In this document: in pieces, positions 18,158 through 26,699 of the stretch
Layout of the letters: every line of letters starts with the position of its first letter
How positions within the stretch are numbered: position 1 is the stretch's first letter
NCBI GenBank assembly: GCA_003702545.1
Contig: REGK01000004.1
Coordinates: forward strand, 1 to 46,333
DNA: 46,333 nucleotides
Reading direction: 5' to 3'
Origin: Candidatus Nitrosopumilus sp.
Lineage (GTDB): Archaea; Thermoproteota; Nitrososphaeria; Nitrososphaerales; Nitrosopumilaceae
Notes under the pieces: model-generated
What the model was told of the DNA's origin: nothing
Database searches by the model: none
The model's input: the letters and a program-made list of their open reading frames with translations, nothing else
Position numbers and translations under genes: made by a program

Positions 18158-19580
18158 GGGTACAGTTACCACCATCATTCGAAAGATGGTCTTTAAGGCC
18201 GAACCTTATCTTCCTCAAGTTCCAAAACCAAAAAAGAAGATTCCATTATCCACTAGATTGCTCTGGTGTGGAGTTGCATTACTCATCTACATGGTAATGG
18301 GACAGACGCCCCTATTTGGAGCAACAACCCCTGAATTTGACTTCCTAGCATTTGCTAGAGTAATTTTTGCATCACAACAAGGTACTCTTGTTGAATTAGG
18401 TATTGGGCCGATTGTAACAGCTGGACTCTTGATGCAGTTGTTGAGAGGTTCAGATATTCTCAAATTTGACTTTAAAAAACCAGAAGAAAGAGGCGTATTC
18501 CAAACTGCAACAAAGATGGTAACTTATGTTGTAATTGTAGCTGAATCTATCGTATATGGTGTAGCAGTATATGGTCCTGGAGTAGCAGATCCTAACATAT
18601 TGTATATCATGGTCGGGCAGCTTATGGCAGCGTCGATTATTATCATGTTCTTAGACGAATTAATCCAGAAAGGCTGGGGTCTTGGTAGTGGAATCAGTCT
18701 CTTCATTATGGCAGGTGTTGCTCAACAAATTCTATGGAGTCTGTTCAGTCCATTGCCTGCTGGAGATGGAGGAACGATTGGTATCCTTCCATACATCGGA
18801 CAATCAATCATGGCAGGTGATCTCTCAAACGTTATGTTCCGTTCAAACCAGTTGCCCAGTATCTTTGGCCTGTGTCTGACGGCGGGTGTAATACTGATAC
18901 TTGTCTTCACACAAGGAATGAAGATTGAAATTCCAATTGTATCTACAAAATACAGAGGATTTGCTGCAGTTTATCCAATTAAGATGATGTATGTTTCTAA
19001 TATTCCAGTTATTTTGGCATCTGCACTTACTGCAAACGCCGTCTTTATCTTCCAGATGTTGTGGGCTAATGCGAACCCACGTAACAATAATTTCTTTATG
19101 AATTTCATAGCGCAATTCGATCCGACAAGCCCTTCAACTCCGATTGGCGGCATTATCTATTACATCACACCACCTAGAGGTCTAGATGTTGCAGCTTTGG
19201 ATCCTGGACGTGCAGTTGGCTATGTCTTATTCATGATTGGAATTGTAATTGTATTTGGTAGGTTATGGGTAGAGCTTGGTGGTCTTTCACCAAAGAGTGC
19301 AGCTCAAAACTTACTTGATGCAGATGTTCAGATTCCTGGATTTAGAAGATCAAACAAACCAGTTGAAGCATTGCTGAACAAGTACATTCCGTCAGTCACC
19401 ATTATCGGCTCAGCCATTTTGGGTCTTCTAGCAGGTGCATCTGATGTCTTGGGTGTATTTGGTTCTGGTATCGGAGTTTTACTTATGGTGGATATCCTCA
19501 TCAACTATTACACACAATTAGTTAGAGAACAAGTTGAAGTTGCAATGCCGCGATTGGGTGCTTTACTTGGCAGAAAGTAA
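18150..19580 (+). CDS. secY: Preprotein translocase SecY
   Basis: Ten-TM protein; TPLFGATTPEFDFLAFARVIFASQQGTLVELGIGPIVTAGLLMQLL; GWGLGSGISLFI; IPIVSTKYRGFAAVYPIKMMYVSNIPVIL. Confidence 0.97.
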   Translation: MAEGTVTTIIRKMVFKAEPYLPQVPKPKKKIPLSTRLLWCGVALLIYMVMGQTPLFGATTPEFDFLAFARVIFASQQGTLVELGIGPIVTAGLLMQLLRGSDILKFDFKKPEERGVFQTATKMVTYVVIVAESIVYGVAVYGPGVADPNILYIMVGQLMAASIIIMFLDELIQKGWGLGSGISLFIMAGVAQQILWSLFSPLPAGDGGTIGILPYIGQSIMAGDLSNVMFRSNQLPSIFGLCLTAGVILILVFTQGMKIEIPIVSTKYRGFAAVYPIKMMYVSNIPVILASALTANAVFIFQMLWANANPRNNNFFMNFIAQFDPTSPSTPIGGIIYYITPPRGLDVAALDPGRAVGYVLFMIGIVIVFGRLWVELGGLSPKSAAQNLLDADVQIPGFRRSNKPVEALLNKYIPSVTIIGSAILGLLAGASDVLGVFGSGIGVLLMVDILINYYTQLVREQVEVAMPRLGALLGRK

Positions 19581-20145
19581 GAAAATTGTTCTAGTTGGAA
19601 TACCTGGTGTTGGGAAGACTACACTACTATCTAAAATTGTTGATCATATCAAAGACCATCAAAAAAGTATCAGTGTTGTAAGTTATGGAACTTTGATGTT
19701 TGAGGTTGCAAAAGAAAATGGCCTTAATGATCGGGACGAACTACGGAAACTTTCAATTGGAAAACAACAAGAACTACAAAAAACTGCAGCTGAAAAGATT
19801 GCAGCACACACTGAAGAAATTGTAATTATTGACACTCATGCATTCATCAGCTCGCCTGAAGGATATTATCCTGGATTACCAGAACACGTTCTCAAAATTA
19901 TAAACCCTTCAAACTTTGTCTCAGTATCTGCAAAACCTGAGGAAATCTACAGCAGAAGAATGAGTGATGATACTAGAAATCGTGATAAAATCACCCTTGC
20001 AAATGTCAAAAAGGAATTAGATGTCCAATCAGGCATGATTTCAGCATGTGCGGTAATTACGGGCTCACCCGTCAAGTACATACTAAATCGTGAGGGAAAG
20101 GTTGATGAAGCGGCAGATAAAATAATCAATTCACTGGGACTGTAA
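19558..20145 (+). CDS. adkA: Archaeal adenylate kinase
   Basis: KKIVLVGIPGVGKTTLLSKIVDHI; IIDTHAFISSPEGYYPGLP. GTG 19558 or TTG 19567 start overlapping the secY end. Confidence 0.92.
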   Translation: MLYLAESKKIVLVGIPGVGKTTLLSKIVDHIKDHQKSISVVSYGTLMFEVAKENGLNDRDELRKLSIGKQQELQKTAAEKIAAHTEEIVIIDTHAFISSPEGYYPGLPEHVLKIINPSNFVSVSAKPEEIYSRRMSDDTRNRDKITLANVKKELDVQSGMISACAVITGSPVKYILNREGKVDEAADKIINSLGL

Positions 20146-20148
20146 AAA

Positions 20149-20772
20149 ATGGACTTTAACTTTATTCTACTATTTATTGACTCGATACCTCTTCAGTTTG
20201 ACTTCTTTGGAGGCGAAAGGGGTGCACTTGGAAGTGACGATCCGATCATCAAAGGATTAATTCTCTCAATGTTCGCAGTTGCAGGATTTGGTATCTTGCT
20301 TAACATATTCAATGCTGCAGTCAGAAAGAAGATGGTTGATCAAGTAAAGCTAAAACGAATTATGAAAGAGACCCGTGGCTGGCAAAAAGAAAGAATGGCA
20401 GCAATGCGCTCAAAAGATACTGCAAGAGCAGCCGAACTTAACAAAAAATCTGCATACATGAACAAGATGTCCATGGAGATGATGCAGATGAACATGAGAC
20501 CTATGATGATTACATTTGTTCCATTGATCTTGATATTCTATCTTGTATTGCCACAACTATTTGCTTATACTGTAGCAGTATCCCCAATTCCTCTAAATGT
20601 AATTCCTGGAGATTTATTCCAGTTAACATGTACTGCAGAACAAGCAGCAGACCCTGATCATGTTTGTACAACAGAAAATGCTTTATTCCTTTGGGCTTGG
20701 TATTTCTTGTCTTCAATTGCATTTAGTGGTATTATTATGAAGCTGACCAAAACTTCCATGGATCTCAGTTGA
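20149..20772 (+). CDS. DUF106/EMC3-like (Oxa1 superfamily) membrane protein
   Basis: RIMKETRGWQKERMAAMRSKDTARAAELNKKSAYMNKMSMEMMQMNMRPMMITFVPLILIFYLV; position after secY-adkA. Confidence 0.9.
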   Translation: MDFNFILLFIDSIPLQFDFFGGERGALGSDDPIIKGLILSMFAVAGFGILLNIFNAAVRKKMVDQVKLKRIMKETRGWQKERMAAMRSKDTARAAELNKKSAYMNKMSMEMMQMNMRPMMITFVPLILIFYLVLPQLFAYTVAVSPIPLNVIPGDLFQLTCTAEQAADPDHVCTTENALFLWAWYFLSSIAFSGIIMKLTKTSMDLS

Positions 20773-21329
20773 CAAAATCCATAGTAATTTCAGGTCCTCC
20801 TGCTGTAGGAAAGACAACTGTCGCAAAAGGATTGGCTGAAGAATTTTCATTACAATATCTTAGTGGTGGTGACGTCCTCAAAGAGATGGCAAAAGAGCAA
20901 GGCTTTGATTCTACAGGTGATGATTGGTGGGACACAGAAGAAGGAATGAAGTTTCTCAACCAACGAGAAGAAAATTCTGAATTTGATAAAAAACTAGATG
21001 AAAAACTAACCCTGTTATTCAATGAGGGTGGAATGGTAATTACCAGCTACACTCTTCCGTGGTTAATCCGAGATGGGATTAGAATATGGCTTGAGGGCTC
21101 TCATGAGAGCAGTACAAAACGAATGCAGACAAGAGATGATATGAGTTCTGAGGATGCATATCAAATCACAAAACAGAGATTTGACAAAAACAAGGCTCTT
21201 TACAAAAAACTATATGATTTTGATTTTGGTGATGACAAATCAGTCTTTGATGTCATCATTAACACTGACAATCTTACAGCACAACAAGTAATTGATGTTG
21301 CAAAAGAAACGGTGAGAAAACTACTATGA
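20769..21329 (+). CDS. cmk: Cytidylate kinase
   Basis: SIVISGPPAVGKTTVAKGLAEEFSLQYLSGGDVLKEMA; TTG start. Confidence 0.92.
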   Translation: MTKSIVISGPPAVGKTTVAKGLAEEFSLQYLSGGDVLKEMAKEQGFDSTGDDWWDTEEGMKFLNQREENSEFDKKLDEKLTLLFNEGGMVITSYTLPWLIRDGIRIWLEGSHESSTKRMQTRDDMSSEDAYQITKQRFDKNKALYKKLYDFDFGDDKSVFDVIINTDNLTAQQVIDVAKETVRKLL

Positions 21330-22324
21330 CTCTAAAACAACTAGAAAATCTAATTGAAGTTGATCAAGACATTACTGATGATGCATATGGCACATACTAT
21401 GACAAGAGAACAATTGAACAACTTCTAAACTATGGAATTATTTTGCTTGACAAACCGCCAGGACCTACTAGCCATGAAACAGTTGCATGGACTAAAAGAA
21501 TCTTAAAACTACCCAAAATTGGACACAGCGGAACACTGGATCCACAGGTTTCAGGAGTACTTCCTTTAGGATTAGGTGAAGCAACAAAGGCTCTAGGTGT
21601 TTTACTATTTGGTCCAAAAGAGTATCATGCACTAGGACGTGTTCATTCTCTTCCTTCAAAAGAAAAACTATCTGAAGTAATTGAATCGCTAACTGGAGAA
21701 ATTTACCAAAAACCACCACAACGTTCAGCCGTAGTTAGACAAACAAGAACCCGAACCATATACGAGTTTGAAGTACTAGAACAAAAAGAAAGGTTGCTGT
21801 TAACTAGAGTCCTATGTGAAGCTGGAACTTACATTAGAAAATTGTATTATGATCTTGGTGAGATTTTGGGACCTGGTGCAACTATGATTGAACTTAGAAG
21901 AACTAGGGTTGATCAATTTAGAGAGACTGATGGATTGGTAACTTTACACGAACTTGCAAATGCATTTGCATTATGGGAAGAAAAGAAAGATGATTCTAAA
22001 CTAAAGAACATGATTCAGCCTGTAGAACATGCACTAAGCGAATTAAAATCAGTAGTTATTCGTGATTCTGCAATTGATGCAATGTGTCATGGTGCACAAC
22101 TTGCAATTCCTGGCATCTTACAAATATCTCATAATTTGAACAAAGGTGACATTGTTGGAATTTACACTCAGAAAGGCGAAGCAGTTGCATTAGCAGAAGC
22201 AACAATGTCTGCACAAGAAATTCAAGATGCCGTAAAGGGATATGCCTTTGAAACAAAGAGAATAATCATGGCTCCAAACACTTATCCTAAAAAATGGAGA
22301 ACAAAACCAACTTCAAAAGAATAA
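21326..22324 (+). CDS. cbf5: tRNA/rRNA pseudouridine synthase Cbf5 (TruB family) with PUA domain
   Basis: GIILLDKPPGPTSHETVAWTKRILKLPKIGHSGTLDPQVSGVLPLGLGEATKAL. Confidence 0.96.
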   Translation: MTLKQLENLIEVDQDITDDAYGTYYDKRTIEQLLNYGIILLDKPPGPTSHETVAWTKRILKLPKIGHSGTLDPQVSGVLPLGLGEATKALGVLLFGPKEYHALGRVHSLPSKEKLSEVIESLTGEIYQKPPQRSAVVRQTRTRTIYEFEVLEQKERLLLTRVLCEAGTYIRKLYYDLGEILGPGATMIELRRTRVDQFRETDGLVTLHELANAFALWEEKKDDSKLKNMIQPVEHALSELKSVVIRDSAIDAMCHGAQLAIPGILQISHNLNKGDIVGIYTQKGEAVALAEATMSAQEIQDAVKGYAFETKRIIMAPNTYPKKWRTKPTSKE

Positions 22325-22328
22325 GAAA

Positions 22329-22775
22329 TTGCTCTCAAAAAGTCTAGTTGTCTTTGTTGGAATCGGAATAATTTCTGGATTGTTATTTGGAATTTATCTG
22401 GTTGATGTAAAAAATACCAGCCAACTTGTTTATGTTGAAGGTCCTGGTATTTCTGTTGTCACTGAAAAGTTTGATTTTAAGAAAGGAGAGGAGATCAAAA
22501 TCACAATCATAAATACCGGAACTACTCCACTTTCATTCTCTGATGCCTCATATGGTCTAAGAGTTACAGGACTTTCTGGAATGCTAATGTATTCTCCAAC
22601 ATCTGCACAAGTAATATCTCAACTAGAACCAAATGAAAAGATTGAACTCTCTTGGGATCAAATTAACAATGATGGGGATTCAGCTCTTGAAGGTCTTTAC
22701 AAGATCTCATCAAAAGGATTTGATGAGAATGGAGAAAAAGTAGAGCGTTCAACTACTGTTACAATCTGGAAGTAG
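22329..22775 (+). CDS. Membrane-anchored exported protein of unknown function (148 aa)
   Basis: N-terminal TM SLVVFVGIGIISGLLFGIYLV, then an Ig-like beta-rich ectodomain (IKITIINTGTTPLSFSDASYGLRV). Confidence 0.7.
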   Translation: MLSKSLVVFVGIGIISGLLFGIYLVDVKNTSQLVYVEGPGISVVTEKFDFKKGEEIKITIINTGTTPLSFSDASYGLRVTGLSGMLMYSPTSAQVISQLEPNEKIELSWDQINNDGDSALEGLYKISSKGFDENGEKVERSTTVTIWK

Positions 22776-22780
22776 TGATA

Positions 22781-22792
22781 CAATTTATAATC
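22781..22792 (+). promoter_or_regulatory. Probable TATA box of the tRNA-Ser gene
   Basis: caatttataatc about 40 nt upstream of the mature tRNA 5' end. Confidence 0.45.
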
Positions 22793-22826
22793 AGATTCTA
22801 AAAACTAAACTTGTCGCAAGACTTGT

Positions 22827-22924
22827 GCCGGGGTCGCCTAGCCTGGTAGGGCGCGCGCCTGGAAATTGTTAACCATAAAGCGCGTTCTCGCAAGGGAACG
22901 GGAGTTCAAATCTCCCTCCCGGCG
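22827..22924 (+). tRNA. tRNA-Ser(GGA), intron-containing; CCA encoded at 22925-22927
   Basis: 7-bp acceptor GCCGGGG/TCCCGGC, anticodon stem CGCGC/GCGCG, loop CTGGAA^A, long variable arm GTTCTC-gcaa-GGGAAC, T-arm GGGAG TTCAAAT CTCCC, discriminator G. Confidence 0.95.
22865..22878 (+). other. 14-nt tRNA intron at canonical position 37/38
   Basis: ATTGTTAACCATAA; folds as a relaxed bulge-helix-bulge (AAA bulges around CTGG/CCAT). Confidence 0.9.
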
Positions 22925-23206
22925 CCATTATTTTCTAATTTGATGAATTTTGTTCTTACCTCTAGATTCTTTGATGCTGTAAAAAATTTCAAAACAATCT
23001 AAATTCCAATACTGAATTTGTAGATTAGTAAAAACACGTGTCTGTTAAATTAGAAAATACATGATACAAACATGTCCGAATCTCATTACTAATCATAATC
23101 TCTACAAAAAATCACATTCAAAACAATTGCAGAAATAAAAAAGGCTGGAACATCTCATAGTTTTTCCAAAATTGTTTTTGATACTCTCAAAAAACATATC
23201 TGATAA

Positions 23207-24520
23207 CTATTTTCTTTCTATCTTTTCTATGATTTCAGAGAACTTCCATGGTCCGCACTGCTCATCCGTAGTCTCACTGGAGAACAGACCTGAATTGTGT
23301 AGGTGATTCACAATATGTGCTGCAAATGGCAGTGCTCCAGTTGCCCCTGGAGAATTGTAGTTTAGAATGTGAAATGATGATTCCTCATCAAGCAAAATTA
23401 CATCTGGCTCAAACTTTCCTTTCTCATTAATTATTGATGAACGAATACCTGCTGTTCCTTTCTCTGTGATCTTTTCAGCATCAATCTTTGGCAAGAATCT
23501 TCTCACTCTTTCAACCATTATTGATTTTGACATTGATGATTGAATCTCATTCATTGCTAGCTCTTGGAATTGCTTGTCAAAAATTGCCTTTCTTGCACCT
23601 GAACCCAACATCTCTAGCATCTTTGGTACAAACTCTTTGATGTTTTCACCTTTGTTGTATCCATATGGACTAAAGACAGGAACTGCGTTTGGTCCAATTT
23701 CACATCTTCCATCAACTCTAATTATCCAATGAGGATCCAAGAATGGATAATCTGGAAATTCTGGTACTGAATAGATGCTAGTTTTTGTTAGATTGTTGTA
23801 TTGTTTTGGTGCCTTCCAATACTCTCCTCTAAAGTGAACATCAGTTAATTCTGTTGCAACTCCTACATTATGTGCAATGTCTACTGCCTCTCCTCCTGCA
23901 GCATTGATCAAAAATTTTGTAGAAATCTCATCTTCTTCATTTAGTATAATTTTCCATTTTCCATTTTGTCTTTTTGTATCTGTAACTTTGGTGTCTAAAA
24001 GAAATGTGGTTCCGTTTTCTTTACTGTCTTTCATTAGTGATTCTGTATATGTCGAATAGTCTGCAGAACCATCTCTATAAACATAGAGTGCAGCTTCACA
24101 TTTTATTTCTGGTTCTATTTTTTTAATTTCTGATTTGCTCATCAATTCAATGTCTTTTTCTTCTAATCCGTTTTGTTTTGCCCATTTGAGATATTTCTCA
24201 AGAACTTTGATTCCTTTTTTGTCTAATGCAACTTCTATCACGCCATCTTTTTTGAATGGCAAGTTGTGCAATTTGGAATATTCTTCCCACATATTAAATC
24301 CATGAAATGCAGCATTTGCAAACAACTTTTTCTTTTCAGGATTGTATAGATAGGGGGCATGTACTTTACCTGTGTTTCTGCCACTTGTATGAAAAGCAAC
24401 ATTTTGCGCTTGTTCAATAACTACTACTTTTTTTGACTTGTTTAGATGTGATAGAAAATAGGAAATGGATGTGCCAAGAATACCTCCACCAATAATTACA
24501 ACATCAAAATCTTTTGTCAA
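23207..24520 (-). CDS. lhgO: FAD-dependent L-2-hydroxyglutarate oxidase/dehydrogenase-like protein
   Basis: FDVVIIGGGILGTSISYFLS dinucleotide motif; AFHTSGRNTGKVHAPYLYNPEKKKLFANAAFHGF; SADYSTYTESL; WIIRVDGRCEIGPNAVPVFSPYGY. Confidence 0.85.
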   Translation of the reverse strand: MTKDFDVVIIGGGILGTSISYFLSHLNKSKKVVVIEQAQNVAFHTSGRNTGKVHAPYLYNPEKKKLFANAAFHGFNMWEEYSKLHNLPFKKDGVIEVALDKKGIKVLEKYLKWAKQNGLEEKDIELMSKSEIKKIEPEIKCEAALYVYRDGSADYSTYTESLMKDSKENGTTFLLDTKVTDTKRQNGKWKIILNEEDEISTKFLINAAGGEAVDIAHNVGVATELTDVHFRGEYWKAPKQYNNLTKTSIYSVPEFPDYPFLDPHWIIRVDGRCEIGPNAVPVFSPYGYNKGENIKEFVPKMLEMLGSGARKAIFDKQFQELAMNEIQSSMSKSIMVERVRRFLPKIDAEKITEKGTAGIRSSIINEKGKFEPDVILLDEESSFHILNYNSPGATGALPFAAHIVNHLHNSGLFSSETTDEQCGPWKFSEIIEKIERK

Positions 24521-24608
24521 CCGTTTTCATTTTAATTTCGTTTTGGTGGATAATAAATGGACTCAGTAACAATCAAGGTTAATATCTAATAAAATTAAAA
24601 ATCAAATT

Positions 24609-24890
24609 GTGTTACCTGACAAATGTTCTGTAAGTAAAGAAGGAAAACAGTGTACCAGTCCTCCTGAATTTATTGTATCGATTGTAGATGGAAAAGATGA
24701 GTATATGGTTGGAGTGACATGTGGGAGGCATCGACAAGTAGTATCTGGAAAAATTGGATTTTTGCAAAAAGAAGGTAAAATCCATGAAGGAAAGGTCAGT
24801 TTTTCACCTGTCAAGGCAGTTGGAACTGATTGTATTCATGGTGATGAGGATGATTTTATTCAAATTGACATGAATCGAAGTAAAAATTGA
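24609..24890 (+). CDS. Hypothetical Cys/His-containing protein (93 aa)
   Basis: MLPDKCSVSKEGKQCTSPPEFIVSIVDGKDEYMVGVTCGRHRQVVSGKI; spaced Cys/His suggest metal binding. Confidence 0.65.
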   Translation: MLPDKCSVSKEGKQCTSPPEFIVSIVDGKDEYMVGVTCGRHRQVVSGKIGFLQKEGKIHEGKVSFSPVKAVGTDCIHGDEDDFIQIDMNRSKN

Positions 24891-24899
24891 AATAATTTC

Positions 24900-24919
24900 C
24901 AATACTTTCGAAAGTATTG
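24900..24919. repeat. 20-bp perfect palindrome CAATACTTTCGAAAGTATTG
   Basis: Exact inverted repeat read from sequence, followed by CTTTTTG. Confidence 0.95.
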
Positions 24920-25303
24920 CTTTTTGAGTTATTATCTGATATTGTAAAAATTGAGAATATCTTGTTTGTAGTAAAAAGTGGTGGTGCAACAAGTGAGGTT
25001 AGAACCCCTCTTACTATTAGACAAAGAGAAAAGTGGATTACCCTTGGTGAAAATGATGATCCTGCTCACATGCATGTTGACTCCGAACTAATTAGTCATG
25101 CCAAGTTTGTACAAGAAGAAAAACCTGAACGTACAAGTTTCAGTGTTAGATTTTACAATAAAGATAACCAAAGAGTGTTGGCGGCATTTTTTACAAAGAT
25201 GTATGATGATTCTAAAACAATAATTCCTGAACGAAAAAAAACCTATGACCAACTAAACGAAAAGTTTTCTCCCAAAATTGATTTTAAAAAAAACCTTGTC
25301 TGA
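24917..25303 (+). CDS. Hypothetical protein (128 aa)
   Basis: Intact ORF, TTG start by track; start uncertain because it lies inside the palindrome. Confidence 0.65.
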   Translation: MLFELLSDIVKIENILFVVKSGGATSEVRTPLTIRQREKWITLGENDDPAHMHVDSELISHAKFVQEEKPERTSFSVRFYNKDNQRVLAAFFTKMYDDSKTIIPERKKTYDQLNEKFSPKIDFKKNLV

Positions 25304-25314
25304 AAAAGACAAGG
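25294..25314. terminator. Stem-loop between convergent genes (CCTTGTC-tgaaaaa-GACAAGG), possible bidirectional terminator
   Basis: 7-bp perfect stem at the stop codon of the + strand ORF; A/T-rich flanks. Confidence 0.45.
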
Positions 25315-25324
25315 AGAAAAAACA

Positions 25325-25480
25325 TTATTCTTGAGATTTCTTCTTCTTTTCTTTTTCAGATTGTAGTTTAGCTAATTCTAATTCTTCGTTTGTATGTTTG
25401 AATTTTTTCAATCTAATTGGTATTCCCTGTTTAGATATAAAAACTCCACATTTCTTTTGATGGTAACTTGGGCGTGAAAT
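25325..25480 (-). CDS. Small basic protein (51 aa) with no canonical start; possible ATT start or readthrough extension
   Basis: ISRPSYHQKKCGVFISKQGIPIRLKKFKHTNEELELAKLQSEKEKKKKSQE*; directly follows the stop of the upstream dehydrogenase in the same frame. Confidence 0.45.
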   Translation of the reverse strand: MSRPSYHQKKCGVFISKQGIPIRLKKFKHTNEELELAKLQSEKEKKKKSQE

Positions 25481-26449
25481 TCAGTATCCTACTGAATAGA
25501 TCGGTTTTTTTCCATTCATCCCTAGATTAAGATTTTTTACCGTAATTTCTGCCATTTTTGATCTGGTCTCCTTGGTTGAGCTCCCTATATGAGGGGCTAA
25601 TACCACATTTTGTAATTTTGTCAGTGGATGACCCTTACCTATTGGTTCTTGTTCAAAAACATCTAATCCTGCACCTGCAATTATTTTCTTTTTTAATGCA
25701 ACAACGAGGTCTTTTTCATTTACCACTTTCCCTCTTGATGTGTTTATCAAAAATACAGTATCTTTCATTTTTTTGAATACTTTCATGTTAAACATCTTGT
25801 CAGTCTCTTTTGTATGTGGAACGTGAATTGAAATGACGTCACTTTGGGAAATTAATTTCTCAAATGAGACATATTTTGTACCCAATGATTTCTCTTTAGT
25901 CTTTGATATGCGATTTCTGTTGTGATAAATAATCTTCATATCAAATGCTTTGGCTCTCTTTGCAAGCGTTTGCCCAATTCTTCCTAACCCCAAAATTCCT
26001 AAAGTCTTTCCTTGTAGGTCTACTCCCACATAATCATGTGCTCCATAGACAACTTTCCATTTTCCATCTCGAATGATTCTGTCTCCTTCTGAAACTCGTC
26101 TTAATGAATCAAGTAATAATAAAAAAGCCAAATCTGCCGTTGCATCCGTTAATACTTCGGGAGTATATCCAACTCTGATCTTTTTTTCTTTTGCATATTT
26201 TGTATCAATATGATCAAAACCTACGCTGTATGTACTGATGACTCTTAGATTTTTTGCCAATTCTATTGTTTCTTTATTGATTATGTCATATGGAAAACAG
26301 ATCAATCCATCTATATCTTTAATTTTTGATCGTAACTTTGATTGTGGAATTGGAATCTTTCCTTTATGAACCTCAATTTGATATTTTTTCCTTAACTCCT
26401 TTAAAGCAAAATCATGAAGTGTTCTTGTTAGAAACACTTTCTTTCTCAT
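25481..26449 (-). CDS. D-isomer-specific 2-hydroxyacid dehydrogenase (glyoxylate/hydroxypyruvate reductase-like)
   Basis: GKTLGILGLGRIGQTLAKRAKAF; NTSRGKVVNEKDLVVAL; VVLAPHIGSSTKETR; inner ATG 26449 (MRKKVFLTRTL). Confidence 0.93.
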   Translation of the reverse strand: MRKKVFLTRTLHDFALKELRKKYQIEVHKGKIPIPQSKLRSKIKDIDGLICFPYDIINKETIELAKNLRVISTYSVGFDHIDTKYAKEKKIRVGYTPEVLTDATADLAFLLLLDSLRRVSEGDRIIRDGKWKVVYGAHDYVGVDLQGKTLGILGLGRIGQTLAKRAKAFDMKIIYHNRNRISKTKEKSLGTKYVSFEKLISQSDVISIHVPHTKETDKMFNMKVFKKMKDTVFLINTSRGKVVNEKDLVVALKKKIIAGAGLDVFEQEPIGKGHPLTKLQNVVLAPHIGSSTKETRSKMAEITVKNLNLGMNGKKPIYSVGY

Positions 26450-26500
26450 AAAGATCAGATTTATCTCAAACCATTTATACGATTTCTTTCTAATTTCTCT

Positions 26501-26650
26501 ATGTCTTCTGAAACGCAAGAGGAGGAAGAAGAATTTGCAATTTGTGTAGAATGTGGAAGTGCGATTGAAAAATGTGTTTGTGTATGCCCTTATTGTGGAG
26601 AGAGAGACGAATGCAAATGTGCATTATTTGATGCAGCAACTGGAGGATAA
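26501..26650 (+). CDS. Cys-rich double zinc-ribbon microprotein (49 aa)
   Basis: MSSETQEEEEEFAICVECGSAIEKCVCVCPYCGERDECKCALFDAATGG; not in supplied track. Confidence 0.7.
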   Translation: MSSETQEEEEEFAICVECGSAIEKCVCVCPYCGERDECKCALFDAATGG

Positions 26651-26699
26651 AAAATTTGGTAAAAGTAACTATTGCAATTCACTTCATAGGTGACTTACT

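Noticed and set aside
22940-23015. Possible C/D-box sRNA downstream of tRNA-Ser (TTGATGA ... CTGA)
   Set aside because: C- and D-like boxes exist but I could not place convincing D'/C' boxes or a terminal stem; too weak without a guide-target match.
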